Assembly (NCBI RefSeq): GCF_050410775.1
Contig: NZ_CP191229.1
Source of the DNA: Erwinia sp050410775
GTDB taxonomy: Bacteria > Pseudomonadota > Gammaproteobacteria > Enterobacterales > Enterobacteriaceae
Strand: one strand, 5' to 3'
DNA length: 64,000 nucleotides
The position numbers and the translations under genes were made by a program. Positions within the stretch are counted from its first letter, which is position 1. The number at the start of each line of letters is the position of its first letter. The notes beneath the pieces were generated by a model. That model was not told the origin of the DNA, ran no database searches, and saw only the letters and a program-made list of their open reading frames with translations. Positions 6,500 to 15,742 of this stretch are shown here, in pieces.

Positions 6500-9139
6500 T
6501 TACTCCTCTTCATCGCCTTCGGGTGCCTCATCGTCGCTCTCCACTTCCGGGGCGATATCCTCATCCCCTTCCGCAAGGCTGCCGTCGATAGCATCCAGCT
6601 CTTCTTCTTCCACGGGTTCTGCCACGCGCTGCAAGCCGACGACGTTCTCATCTTCTGCGGTACGGATCAGAATGACCCCCTGCGTATTACGACCGACCAC
6701 GCTCACTTCTGAGACGCGGGTACGGACCAGAGTCCCGGCATCGGTGATCATCATAATCTGATCGCCGTCGACAACCTGGACGGCACCGATAACAGGCCCG
6801 TTACGATCGGTAACTTTGATTGAGATTACGCCCTGCGTCGCACGCGACTTGGTTGGGTACTCGCTGTTCGCGGTACGTTTACCGTAGCCGTTCTGCGTCA
6901 CCGTCAGGATAGCGCCATCATCACGCGGAACAATCAGCGACACAACGCGATCGCCTTCCGCCAGCTTGATCCCGCGTACGCCCGATGCGGTACGTCCCAT
7001 GGCACGCACTGCGCTTTCGGCGAAGCGAACCACTTTACCGGCGGCGGAGAAGAGCATCGCCTCGTCGTTGCCGTTGGTCAGCGCCACGCCAATCAGCTCA
7101 TCATCTTCACGCAGGTTGACGGCAATAATACCGGCGCTGCGTGGACGGCTGAACTCGGTCAGGGCGGTTTTCTTCACGGTACCGCTGGCGGTCGCCATAA
7201 AGATATTCCAGCCTTCGGCGTATTCACGTACCGGCAGGATCGCGGTGATACGTTCATTGGCTTCCAGCGGCAGCAGGTTGACGATAGGCCGGCCACGCGC
7301 GCCGCGGCTCGCTTCCGGCAGCTGGTAGACCTTCATCCAGTAGAGACGGCCCCGGCTGGAGAAGCAGAGGATGGTATCGTGGGTGTTGGCGACCAGCAGA
7401 CGATCGATAAAGTCTTCTTCTTTGATGCGCGCGGCAGATTTACCCTTACCGCCGCGACGCTGCGCTTCATAATCTGACAGCGGCTGATATTTCACATAGC
7501 CCTGGTGCGACAGGGTGACCACCACATCTTCCTGGTTGATCAGATCTTCGATGTTGATATCGGCGCTGTTGGCGGTGATTTCGGTGCGGCGCTGGTCGCC
7601 GAACTGATCGCGGATCAGCTCCAGCTCTTCGCGGATCACTTCCATCAGGCGCTCAGAGCTTTCCAGAATGCGCAGCAGTTCAGCGATCTGCCCCAGCAGC
7701 TCTTTGTACTCATCCAGCAGCTTTTCATGCTCAAGGCCGGTCAGTTTCTGCAAGCGCAGATCCAGAATCGCCTGAGCCTGCTGCTCGGTCAGATAGTACT
7801 GACCGTCGCGAATGCCGAACTCATCTTCCAGCCACTCCGGACGCGCGGCGTTATCGCCTGCGCGCTCCAGCATTTCGGAGACGTTACCCAGCGCCCACGG
7901 ACGCGAAACCAGGCCCGCTTTCGCTTCGGCTGGGTTTGGCGCGCGGCGGATCAGCTCGATAATCGGATCGATGTTGGCCAGCGCGATAGCCAGCGCTTCA
8001 AGGATATGCGCGCGATCGCGCGCCTTACGCAGCTCAAAGATGGTCCGGCGCGTCACCACTTCACGGCGGTGGCGCACGAAGGCTTCAAGAATATCCTTCA
8101 GCGGCATAATTTTCGGCTGGCCCTGATGCAGCGCCACCATATTGATGCCGAACGAGGTCTGCAGCTGCGTGAGCGAGTAGAGGTTGTTCAGCACCACTTC
8201 GCCAACCGCATCGCGCTTAACTTCAACCACGATACGCATGCCGTCTTTATCGGATTCATCACGCAGCGCGCTGATGCCTTCCAGACGTTTCTCTTTCACC
8301 AGCTCAGCCATTTTCTCAATCAGGCGCGCTTTGTTCACCTGATAGGGAATTTCGTGAATGATGATCGTTTCGCGGCCGGTTTTGGCGTCAACTTCCACTT
8401 CGCCACGGGCGCGGATATAAATTTTGCCGCGGCCGGTGCGGTAGGCTTCCTCAATTCCGCGGCGGCCGTTGATGATGGCGGCAGTCGGGAAATCGGGGCC
8501 GGGGATGTGCTCCATCAGCCCTTCAATGCTGATGTTTTCATCTTCGATATAGGCCAGACAGCCGTTGATCACTTCCGTCAGGTTATGCGGAGGAATATTG
8601 GTGGCCATCCCGACGGCAATGCCCGAAGAACCGTTAACCAGCAGGTTCGGGATTTTGGTCGGCATGACTTCGGGGATCTGCTCCGTGCCGTCATAGTTTG
8701 GCACGTAGTCAACGGTCTCTTTTTCCAGATCCGCCAGCAGCTCATGGGCGATTTTAGACATGCGCACTTCGGTGTAACGCATCGCCGCCGCGGAGTCGCC
8801 GTCGACGGAGCCGAAGTTACCCTGACCATCGACCAGCATATAGCGCAGCGAGAAAGGCTGAGCCATACGAACAATAGTGTCATACACGGCGGTATCGCCA
8901 TGCGGGTGATATTTACCGATTACGTCGCCGACAACACGGGCGGACTTTTTATAGGGTTTATTCCAGTCATTGCCCAATACGTTCATGGCATAGAGCACGC
9001 GACGGTGCACGGGTTTGAGGCCGTCCCGAACGTCTGGCAATGCACGGCCAACGATGACCGACATGGCATAATCCAGGTAAGAGTTCTTTAACTCTTCCTC
9101 GATATTGACCGGTGTGATTTCTCTGGCTAGGTCGCTCAT
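6500..9139 (-). CDS. gyrA: DNA gyrase subunit A
   Basis: The 879-residue protein is the DNA-breaking and rejoining subunit of gyrase, which with GyrB introduces negative supercoils using ATP. The catalytic tyrosine is Y122 (MRYTEVRM). The GyrA box QRRGGKG lies near residue 560 and starts the DNA-wrapping C-terminal domain; an acidic tail closes the protein. In the quinolone-determining region, residue 83 is threonine (HPHGDTAVYD) and residue 87 is aspartate. E. coli has serine at 83. Threonine is the natural residue in several quinolone-susceptible enterobacteria, so it is not by itself evidence of resistance. It is divergent from ubiG, as in E. coli. Confidence 0.99.
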   Translation of the reverse strand: MSDLAREITPVNIEEELKNSYLDYAMSVIVGRALPDVRDGLKPVHRRVLYAMNVLGNDWNKPYKKSARVVGDVIGKYHPHGDTAVYDTIVRMAQPFSLRYMLVDGQGNFGSVDGDSAAAMRYTEVRMSKIAHELLADLEKETVDYVPNYDGTEQIPEVMPTKIPNLLVNGSSGIAVGMATNIPPHNLTEVINGCLAYIEDENISIEGLMEHIPGPDFPTAAIINGRRGIEEAYRTGRGKIYIRARGEVEVDAKTGRETIIIHEIPYQVNKARLIEKMAELVKEKRLEGISALRDESDKDGMRIVVEVKRDAVGEVVLNNLYSLTQLQTSFGINMVALHQGQPKIMPLKDILEAFVRHRREVVTRRTIFELRKARDRAHILEALAIALANIDPIIELIRRAPNPAEAKAGLVSRPWALGNVSEMLERAGDNAARPEWLEDEFGIRDGQYYLTEQQAQAILDLRLQKLTGLEHEKLLDEYKELLGQIAELLRILESSERLMEVIREELELIRDQFGDQRRTEITANSADINIEDLINQEDVVVTLSHQGYVKYQPLSDYEAQRRGGKGKSAARIKEEDFIDRLLVANTHDTILCFSSRGRLYWMKVYQLPEASRGARGRPIVNLLPLEANERITAILPVREYAEGWNIFMATASGTVKKTALTEFSRPRSAGIIAVNLREDDELIGVALTNGNDEAMLFSAAGKVVRFAESAVRAMGRTASGVRGIKLAEGDRVVSLIVPRDDGAILTVTQNGYGKRTANSEYPTKSRATQGVISIKVTDRNGPVIGAVQVVDGDQIMMITDAGTLVRTRVSEVSVVGRNTQGVILIRTAEDENVVGLQRVAEPVEEEELDAIDGSLAEGDEDIAPEVESDDEAPEGDEEE

Positions 9140-9330
9140 GGAGCCGCTATCCCTCTACATTATACCCGGATTCAAAGGTGCGAAAGTATATCACCTTAAG
9201 GCCTGATGGTGAATGGAAAGCGTCTTTTTGCCCGGTTTAATCCGCTCTGCTTGCCCCGGCGGGCAACGCTGCCCATCTCTGCACGGAAAGATGTATACTT
9301 GCTGCAAACTTTGCTGGGAGTAAGAGAGTA

Positions 9331-10059
9331 ATGAAGGCAGAACAGAACGCCGCCACGGTCAACGTTGATCGGGGCGAAATCGCCAAATTTGAAGCCGTGG
9401 CTTCCCGCTGGTGGGATCTTGAAGGGGAATTTAAGCCGCTTCACCGGATTAACCCGCTACGCCTCGGCTATATAGCGCAGTACAGCGAGGGGCTGTTTGG
9501 CAAAAAAGTCCTCGACGTAGGCTGCGGCGGCGGCATTCTGGCGGAGAGCATGGCCCGCGAAGGCGCGGAAGTGACCGGCCTGGATATGGGCGCGGAGCCG
9601 CTGCAAATTGCCCGCCTGCACGCGCTGGAAAGCGGCGTAAAAATCGATTATGTCCAGCAGACCGTGGAAGAGCACGCGGAACAGTTCGCCGGTCAGTATG
9701 ACGTGGTGACCTGTATGGAGATGCTGGAGCACGTGCCGGACCCGCGCTCCGTGGTTCATGCCTGTGCAAAACTGGTGAAACCGGGCGGCGAAGTGTTCTT
9801 TTCCACGCTTAACCGCAACAGTAAATCCTGGCTGATGGCCGTGATCGGCGCTGAGTATGTGCTGCGCATGGTGCCGCGCGGCACCCACGATATTAAAAAG
9901 TTTATTCGTCCGTCAGAACTACTGAACTGGGTGGACGAAGCTGCGCTGCGTGAGCGTCACATGACTGGCCTGCACTACAATCCGCTGACCAACAAGTTCA
10001 AGCTGGCACCCGGCGTTGACGTTAACTATATGGTGCATACTCACCGTCCGGTTGAGTGA
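9331..10059 (+). CDS. ubiG: Bifunctional ubiquinone O-methyltransferase UbiG
   Basis: The 242-residue SAM-dependent methyltransferase carries out both O-methylation steps of ubiquinone biosynthesis. Motif I, VLDVGCGGGIL, sits at residues 60-70, followed by the acidic residue of motif II (VTGLDMG) and a post-motif region (TCMEMLEHVPDP). The start is preceded by a GGGAGTAAGAGAG ribosome site. It is divergent from gyrA across about 190 bp. In E. coli yfaL separates ubiG from nrdA; here only non-coding DNA does. Confidence 0.97.
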   Translation: MKAEQNAATVNVDRGEIAKFEAVASRWWDLEGEFKPLHRINPLRLGYIAQYSEGLFGKKVLDVGCGGGILAESMAREGAEVTGLDMGAEPLQIARLHALESGVKIDYVQQTVEEHAEQFAGQYDVVTCMEMLEHVPDPRSVVHACAKLVKPGGEVFFSTLNRNSKSWLMAVIGAEYVLRMVPRGTHDIKKFIRPSELLNWVDEAALRERHMTGLHYNPLTNKFKLAPGVDVNYMVHTHRPVE

Positions 10060-10211
10060 CCTTTTATCAGGCACCGCTACGTCTGCCGTAACGGTGCCTG
10101 GAGATACGCCACGTTAATCTGATCGTCATCAGTCAGACAAAGGATATCCCTGCGTCATAACGTTTTCCTGTTGGACAAAAAGCGCGCTGCGGGTCAGCAT
10201 CCTCCACGAAG

Positions 10212-10220
10212 TTATCCACC
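10212..10220 (+). promoter_or_regulatory. DnaA-like box (TTATCCACC)
   Basis: It matches the DnaA box TTATCCACA at 8 of 9 bases and lies in the region upstream of nrdA, where DnaA is a known regulator. Confidence 0.5.
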
Positions 10221-10496
10221 CGGCACTAACTGGTGCTAACAGGAAAAGCCTGCTCCCTTGCTGGCGACACTTTATGCAAAATAATCCGCACTCCCTGGCG
10301 GCTGAACAAGAAAAACGCGCTTGATCAAATTTCTTAAATTTTTATCAGCCTGTTGACATCGTGCCAGGGCCTTGAGAAACGTGGACTTAGGAAAAATGCC
10401 AGCCACCGATCAGTAAAATCCGCGCGTCGTCAAGGCTTGTTAAGATCGCAGAAATTACTAAAATAACCACCATATTGTTATCAATACTTCTCTTAC

Positions 10497-10512
10497 CCCC
10501 TATATATAGTGT
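10497..10512 (+). promoter_or_regulatory. NrdR box upstream of nrdA
   Basis: CCCCTATATATAGTGT matches the palindromic NrdR consensus ACACTATATATAGTGT at 14 of 16 positions. NrdR boxes usually come in pairs about three helical turns apart; a weaker partner may be at 10467-10482 (CCACCATATTGTTATC). NrdR represses nrd operons according to dNTP level. Confidence 0.65.
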
Positions 10513-10521
10513 TTATCCACA
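10513..10521 (+). promoter_or_regulatory. Perfect DnaA box (TTATCCACA)
   Basis: This is an exact consensus DnaA box directly next to the NrdR box and 75 bp before the nrdA start. The arrangement would let replication initiation state and nucleotide pools both act at the nrdAB promoter. Confidence 0.65.
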
Positions 10522-10595
10522 GAGTTACTCACACCTGAGCAGTCTGTGTATAAACGGGGGATATTTTCGATCTCACGGACAGGATATTACGCCCC

Positions 10596-12881
10596 ATGAA
10601 TCAGAGCCTGCTTGTCACTAAACGCGATGGCCGCACCGAACGCATCAACCTCGATAAAATCCACCGCGTGCTTGACTGGGCTGCAGAAGGTCTGCATAAC
10701 GTTTCTGTTTCGCAGGTCGAGCTGCGTTCTCATATCCAGTTTTACGAAGGTATCAGAACCTCTGATATTCACGAAACGATCATCAAATCCGCCGCCGACC
10801 TGATCTCCCGCGATGCGCCGGACTATCAGTATCTGGCGGCCCGCCTCGCCATCTTCCACCTGCGTAAAAAAGCCTACGGCCAGTTTGAGCCGCCTAAGCT
10901 GTATGACCAGGTGAAACGTATGGTGGATCTGGGCAAATACGATCGCCACCTGCTGGAAGACTACAGCGTGGAAGAGTTCGAGCTGATGGACGGCTTTATT
11001 GACCACTGGCGCGACATGAACTTCTCCTACGCCGCCGTGAAGCAGCTGGAAGGGAAATATCTTGCGCAGAACCGCGTTACTGGCGATATCTACGAGAGCG
11101 CCCAGTTCCTCTATATCCTGGTCGCGGCCTGTCTCTTCTCCGGCTACCCCCGCGAGACGCGTCTGGATTACGTGAAGCGCTTCTACGACGCGATTTCAAC
11201 CTTTAAAATCTCCCTACCGACGCCGATCATGTCCGGCGTGCGCACGCCGACCCGTCAGTTCAGCTCCTGCGTGCTGATCGAGTGCGGCGACAGCCTGGAT
11301 TCCATTAACGCCACCTCCAGCGCGATTGTGAAGTATGTTTCCCAGCGTGCCGGCATCGGCATCAACGCTGGCCGCATTCGTGCGCTGGGCAGCCCGATTC
11401 GCGGTGGCGAAGCGTTCCACACCGGCTGTATCCCGTTCTATAAGCACTTCCAGACCGCAGTGAAGTCCTGTTCGCAGGGCGGCGTTCGCGGCGGCGCGGC
11501 GACGCTGTTCTATCCGATGTGGCACCTGGAAGTGGAAAGCCTGCTGGTGCTGAAAAATAACCGTGGCGTTGAAGGTAACCGCGTGCGCCATATGGACTAC
11601 GGCGTACAGCTGAACAAGCTGATGTACCAGCGCCTGCTGAAAGGCCAGGATATCACGCTGTTCAGCCCTTCCGACGTGCCGGGCCTGTATGACGCCTTCT
11701 TTGCCGATCAGGATGAGTTCGAGCGTCTCTACACCAAATATGAAGCTGACGACAGCATCCGCAAGCAGCGCGTTAAGGCCGTCGACCTTTTCTCGCTGAT
11801 GATGCAGGAGCGCGCCTCTACCGGCCGCATCTACATTCAGAACGTCGATCACTGCAACACCCACAGCCCGTTTGATGCCAGCATCGCGCCGGTTCGCCAG
11901 TCGAATCTCTGCCTGGAGATCGCCCTGCCAACCAAACCGCTGATGGACGTGAACGACGAGAACGGTGAAATCGCGCTCTGTACGCTTTCTGCCTTTAACC
12001 TGGGCGCCATCGACAGCCTGGACGATCTGGAAGAGCTGGCGACCCTGGCCGTGCGTGCGCTTGACGCGCTGCTCGACTACCAGGATTACCCGATTCCGGC
12101 CGCTCAACGCGGCGCGATGGGTCGTCGCACGCTGGGTATCGGCGTGATCAACTTCGCCTACTACCTGGCGAAGCACGGCGTTCGCTACTCGGACGGCAGC
12201 GCCAATAACCTGACCCATAAGACCTTCGAGGCGATTCAGTATTATCTGCTGAAGGCGTCGAACGAGCTGGCGAAAGAGCAAGGCGCCTGCCCGTGGTTCA
12301 ACGAAACCACCTACGCGCAGGGCATCCTGCCGATCGACACCTATAAGAAAGACCTGGATGCGATCAGCAACGAGCCGCTGCATCTGGACTGGGACGGCCT
12401 GCGTGAGCAGATCAAAACCCACGGCCTGCGCAACTCCACCCTTTCTGCCCTGATGCCGTCTGAAACCTCTTCGCAGATTTCTAACGCCACCAACGGCATT
12501 GAGCCGCCGCGCGGCCATATCAGCATTAAAGCGTCCAAGGATGGCATCCTGCGTCAGGTGGTGCCGGAGTATGAGCGCCTGAAAGACAGCTATGAACTGC
12601 TGTGGGATATGCCGAATAACGACGGCTACCTGCAGCTGGTCGGCCTGATGCAGAAGTTTATCGACCAGGCTATCTCGTCGAATACCAACTACGATCCGTC
12701 GCGCTTTGCTAATGGCCGCGTACCGATGAAACAGCTGCTGAAAGATCTGCTGACGGCCTACAAGTTCGGGGTGAAAACGCTCTACTACCAGAACACCCGT
12801 GACGGTGCAGAAGACGCGCAGGACGATCTGGCCCCTTCCGTTCAGGATGACGGCTGTGAAAGCGGCGCCTGCAAGATTTAA
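10596..12881 (+). CDS. nrdA: Class Ia ribonucleotide reductase, alpha subunit NrdA
   Basis: The 761-residue protein reduces ribonucleoside diphosphates to deoxy forms under aerobic conditions together with NrdB. An N-terminal ATP-cone (about residues 5-95) senses ATP/dATP. The catalytic cysteines fall where E. coli has them: C225 (QFSSCVLIEC), the NLCLEI and CTLSAFN cysteines near 439 and 462, and the C-terminal pair C754/C759 (DGCESGACKI) that exchanges electrons with thioredoxin or glutaredoxin. The length equals E. coli NrdA. It heads the nrdA-nrdB-yfaE operon and is preceded by NrdR and DnaA sites. Confidence 0.99.
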   Translation: MNQSLLVTKRDGRTERINLDKIHRVLDWAAEGLHNVSVSQVELRSHIQFYEGIRTSDIHETIIKSAADLISRDAPDYQYLAARLAIFHLRKKAYGQFEPPKLYDQVKRMVDLGKYDRHLLEDYSVEEFELMDGFIDHWRDMNFSYAAVKQLEGKYLAQNRVTGDIYESAQFLYILVAACLFSGYPRETRLDYVKRFYDAISTFKISLPTPIMSGVRTPTRQFSSCVLIECGDSLDSINATSSAIVKYVSQRAGIGINAGRIRALGSPIRGGEAFHTGCIPFYKHFQTAVKSCSQGGVRGGAATLFYPMWHLEVESLLVLKNNRGVEGNRVRHMDYGVQLNKLMYQRLLKGQDITLFSPSDVPGLYDAFFADQDEFERLYTKYEADDSIRKQRVKAVDLFSLMMQERASTGRIYIQNVDHCNTHSPFDASIAPVRQSNLCLEIALPTKPLMDVNDENGEIALCTLSAFNLGAIDSLDDLEELATLAVRALDALLDYQDYPIPAAQRGAMGRRTLGIGVINFAYYLAKHGVRYSDGSANNLTHKTFEAIQYYLLKASNELAKEQGACPWFNETTYAQGILPIDTYKKDLDAISNEPLHLDWDGLREQIKTHGLRNSTLSALMPSETSSQISNATNGIEPPRGHISIKASKDGILRQVVPEYERLKDSYELLWDMPNNDGYLQLVGLMQKFIDQAISSNTNYDPSRFANGRVPMKQLLKDLLTAYKFGVKTLYYQNTRDGAEDAQDDLAPSVQDDGCESGACKI

Positions 12882-12963
12882 TTAACAGCGGGGCAGGCTA
12901 CTCTGCCCCCTTCTTCGCTCCACGGGTCGGTCTGACCGGCCCGCGTTTACTGGATTGACGCAT

Positions 12964-14094
12964 ATGGCTTACACAACGTTCTCGCAGAATAAAAACAACC
13001 AGCTGGATGAACCGATGTTTTTCGGCCAGCCGGTTAACGTCGCGCGCTACGATCAGCAGAAGTATGACATTTTTGAGAAGCTGATCGAAAAGCAGCTCTC
13101 CTTCTTCTGGCGCCCGGAAGAAGTGGACGTTTCCCGCGATCGTATCGACTATCAGGCTTTGCCGGATCATGAGAAGCATATTTTCATCAGCAACCTGAAG
13201 TATCAGACGCTGCTCGACTCCATTCAGGGCCGCAGCCCGAATGTGGCGCTGCTGCCGCTGATCTCAATTCCCGAGCTGGAAACCTGGATTGAAACCTGGG
13301 CGTTTTCGGAAACGATCCACTCACGCTCCTATACCCATATCATCCGCAATATCGTTAACGATCCGGCCATCGTGTTTGACGATATCGTGACTAATGAGCA
13401 GATCCTCTCCCGTGCCAAGGATATCTCTGGCTACTACGACGATCTGATTGAGATGACCAACTACTGGCATCTGCTGGGTGAAGGCACGCATCAGGTTAAC
13501 GGTAAAAGCCTGACCGTCAGCCTGCGCGCGCTGAAAAAACAGCTCTATATCTGCCTGATGAGCGTGAACGCGCTGGAAGCGATTCGTTTTTACGTCAGCT
13601 TCGCCTGCTCGTTCGCCTTTGCGGAACGCGAGCTGATGGAGGGCAATGCCAAAATCATCCGCCTGATCGCCCGCGACGAAGCGCTGCACCTGACCGGCAC
13701 CCAGCACATGCTGAACCTGCTGCGCAGTGGCGAAGACGATCCGGAGATGGCTGAAATCGCCCGCGAATGCCGCCAGGAGTGCTATGACCTGTTTGTGCTG
13801 GCCGCTCAACAGGAGAAAGAGTGGGCAGAATATCTGTTCCGCGACGGCTCCATGATTGGTCTGAATAAAGATATCCTGTGGCAGTACATTGAGTACATCA
13901 CCAATATCCGCATGCAGGCTGTTGGCCTGGATCTGCCGTTCAAAACCCGCTCTAACCCGATCCCCTGGATTAACTCCTGGCTGGTGTCGGATAACGTACA
14001 GGTTGCGCCGCAGGAAGTGGAAGTGAGCTCCTATCTGGTGGGCCAGATCGACTCCGAAGTAGGCGAAAACGACTTCGACGACTTCCAGCTGTAA
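12964..14094 (+). CDS. nrdB: Class Ia ribonucleotide reductase, beta subunit NrdB
   Basis: The 376-residue ferritin-like protein houses the diferric-tyrosyl radical cofactor. Counting the initiator Met, visible ligands are D85, E116 and H119, and the radical tyrosine is Y123 (SRSYTHIIRN; Y122 in E. coli numbering). The later ERE and RDEALHLTG motifs supply the remaining ligands. The start at 12964 (MAYTTFSQ) gives the E. coli length; a TTG three codons earlier is open but unlikely. It is 82 bp after nrdA and one base before yfaE. Confidence 0.99.
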   Translation: MAYTTFSQNKNNQLDEPMFFGQPVNVARYDQQKYDIFEKLIEKQLSFFWRPEEVDVSRDRIDYQALPDHEKHIFISNLKYQTLLDSIQGRSPNVALLPLISIPELETWIETWAFSETIHSRSYTHIIRNIVNDPAIVFDDIVTNEQILSRAKDISGYYDDLIEMTNYWHLLGEGTHQVNGKSLTVSLRALKKQLYICLMSVNALEAIRFYVSFACSFAFAERELMEGNAKIIRLIARDEALHLTGTQHMLNLLRSGEDDPEMAEIARECRQECYDLFVLAAQQEKEWAEYLFRDGSMIGLNKDILWQYIEYITNIRMQAVGLDLPFKTRSNPIPWINSWLVSDNVQVAPQEVEVSSYLVGQIDSEVGENDFDDFQL

Positions 14095-14095
14095 A

Positions 14096-14356
14096 ATGGC
14101 CGGGTCGATCATTACGCTGCGTGCTTCCGGCACGCAGCTGCACTGTCAGGATGAGCATCGTTCGCTGCTGGATGCGCTGGAGTTTCACCGCATTCCCGTC
14201 GAGTATCAGTGCCGCGAAGGCTACTGTGGCTCCTGCCGCACCCGGCTGCTGAAGGGCGAAGTCTGCTACGCCGCCCGGCCGCTGGCGTTTGTGCAGCAGG
14301 ATGAGATTTTGCCCTGCTGCTGCACGGCAAAAGGGGATATTGAAATCGAGATGTAA
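14096..14356 (+). CDS. yfaE: 2Fe-2S ferredoxin YfaE (NrdB cofactor maintenance)
   Basis: The 86-residue plant-type ferredoxin has the pattern C39-x4-C44-x2-C47 followed by a cysteine cluster at 74-76. In E. coli YfaE reduces the diferric centre of NrdB to maintain and regenerate its radical. The gene begins one base after the nrdB stop, so it is translated as part of the nrdAB-yfaE operon. The distal CCC triplet makes the fourth cluster ligand ambiguous by eye. Confidence 0.95.
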   Translation: MAGSIITLRASGTQLHCQDEHRSLLDALEFHRIPVEYQCREGYCGSCRTRLLKGEVCYAARPLAFVQQDEILPCCCTAKGDIEIEM

Positions 14357-14391
14357 AGCCAGCGCCAATATGCCGCTGCCTGTTCTGTCAC

Positions 14392-14417
14392 CGGGGCGAA
14401 GATATCGCCCCGTTTTT
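14392..14417 (+). terminator. Rho-independent terminator of nrdAB-yfaE
   Basis: CGGGGCGA and TCGCCCCG form an 8-bp stem followed by five T residues. It sits between yfaE and the convergent yfaY. Confidence 0.88.
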
Positions 14418-14420
14418 CTC

Positions 14421-15617
14421 TCAGGCCTTCAGCGTTTCTTCCACCTCGACCCAGCCGTGCCCCGTGGTCACTTCCATTCCGTCCAGCCAGCGACGCAGCA
14501 TATTCAGCGCCAGCATCGCCACCACATCCTGACGGGTTTTCAGTCCGTGACGGCTCACGTTAAACTTCACCCGTTGCGCCCAGCATCCCTCGGGCGTAAA
14601 GAGCGCGAAAGCCAGCCTCTCCTCCTCCATTCCCCCCACCACCAGCGCGACTTCCGTACCGGAGGCGGCGGCCAGCTCTTTGCCCCGCTCAGCCAGCTGC
14701 GCCAGCGACTCAGGGCGCGTCGGCAGCACGTTTCCTTCACCCAGCTCAGCCCCTGCGGACGCCAGCTGCCAGTGAACTAATCCGGCCGTAAACTGTTCAC
14801 TAACGGCAAGCCTGAGGCGCTGCGCCTTCAGCCGCCGCGCCAGCTGCGCAGGCAGCCCTTCGGTGCCTTCGAAGATAACGCTTTCGCCAGCAATTTCACG
14901 GACCTGCTGCCAGAACACCTCCATCTCCGGCAGCTTTGCGGCGGGGCCGTTAAGCTTCAGTTCAATAATGGGCATTGAGGCGCGATAGCCCATCACCACG
15001 CTTTCGGGCAGCGGCAGCGGTTCAATCGCCGAGGCGAGATCGCTTTCACCCCGCCCAAAGGTGGTCATCCGCAGGCAGACTGGAGGTTCGGGAAGCGAGA
15101 AACGGGCCTTCAGGCGCGGCAGGATCTGCTGCTCAACCATCACTTTATATTCGGACGGCACGCCCGGCGTGAAGAAAAGCCAGCAGCGGTTCAGCTCCAG
15201 CGCAAAGCCGCAGGCGGTCCCCACCGGGTTATCCAGCATCTCCGCCCCGGCAGGCAGCTCCGCCTGCTTGCGGTTGCTCGCCGCCATTTCCCTGCCGCGG
15301 CTGGCGAAAAAAGCGCTCATTTTGCTGAGCCACTCTTCATGCATGACCAGATCGACGCCCGCCGCTCTGGCCGCCGCCAGCGCGCTCAGATCGTCGCTGG
15401 TCGGCCCCAGCCCGCCGTTCACGATCAGCACATCAGCCACCTTGCTGCGCTGGACCAGCACCTCAACCAGCTCATCAAGATTATCGCCAACCGTCTGCCT
15501 GCTGGCCATTGGCAGGCCGTTCTGGAACAGGACTTCCGCCAGCCAGGCGGCGTTAGTGTCGACGATCTGGCCGTGCAGCACTTCATCGCCTGTTGAGAGC
15601 ATTTCCACTCTTATCAT
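14421..15617 (-). CDS. yfaY: CinA-family protein YfaY
   Basis: The 398-residue protein has an N-terminal MoaB/CinA-type domain (STGDEVLHGQIVDTNAAWLAE; GGLGPTSDD) that in CinA proteins can act as an ADP-ribose or NMN-related pyrophosphatase. The C-terminal domain resembles the CinA deamidase region but lacks an obvious intact catalytic motif, as in E. coli YfaY. The physiological role is unknown. It is convergent with nrdAB-yfaE and lies 125 bp upstream of the end of menE, which in E. coli is at a different distance because arn and other genes intervene. Confidence 0.9.
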   Translation of the reverse strand: MIRVEMLSTGDEVLHGQIVDTNAAWLAEVLFQNGLPMASRQTVGDNLDELVEVLVQRSKVADVLIVNGGLGPTSDDLSALAAARAAGVDLVMHEEWLSKMSAFFASRGREMAASNRKQAELPAGAEMLDNPVGTACGFALELNRCWLFFTPGVPSEYKVMVEQQILPRLKARFSLPEPPVCLRMTTFGRGESDLASAIEPLPLPESVVMGYRASMPIIELKLNGPAAKLPEMEVFWQQVREIAGESVIFEGTEGLPAQLARRLKAQRLRLAVSEQFTAGLVHWQLASAGAELGEGNVLPTRPESLAQLAERGKELAAASGTEVALVVGGMEEERLAFALFTPEGCWAQRVKFNVSRHGLKTRQDVVAMLALNMLRRWLDGMEVTTGHGWVEVEETLKA

Positions 15618-15742
15618 TATCTTCTCCGGGTCTGCCTGTATTCGTTAACTGTATGAAGCTACCCGGTTAAACACAACTCTCTTTTCTGTTTAACAGCCTG
15701 TGCCGGAAGAGAGGAGTAAATCCGCGTCGCTGAAGCGTTCTT

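Larger units (their letters stand above)
10060..10595 (+). promoter_or_regulatory. ubiG-nrdA intergenic control region
   Basis: No gene is seen in these 536 bp. After ubiG, 10068-10100 forms a long hairpin (CAGGCACCG ... CGGTGCCTG) without a T-run. Further on are a DnaA-like box (10212-10220), a TTGACA at 10353-10358, an NrdR box (10497-10512) and a perfect DnaA box (10513-10521), about 75-100 bp before nrdA. This agrees with the known control of nrdAB by DnaA and NrdR. Confidence 0.7.

Noticed and set aside
8880..8900. Calling GyrA T83 a quinolone-resistance mutation
   Set aside because: Threonine is wild type at this position in some enterobacteria; sequence alone does not show resistance.
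7505..9091. Long antisense open frame (528 codons) opposite gyrA
   Set aside because: It mirrors the high-GC third-position pattern of gyrA on the other strand; the protein is Asp/His/Gln-rich and resembles no family.
11214..12518. Antisense open frame (434 codons) opposite nrdA
   Set aside because: It is a shadow of nrdA; no ribosome site and unusual composition.
14421..15617. Annotating YfaY as competence-damage protein CinA with known activity
   Set aside because: It belongs to the CinA superfamily but the deamidase region is not obviously intact; function should be left open.
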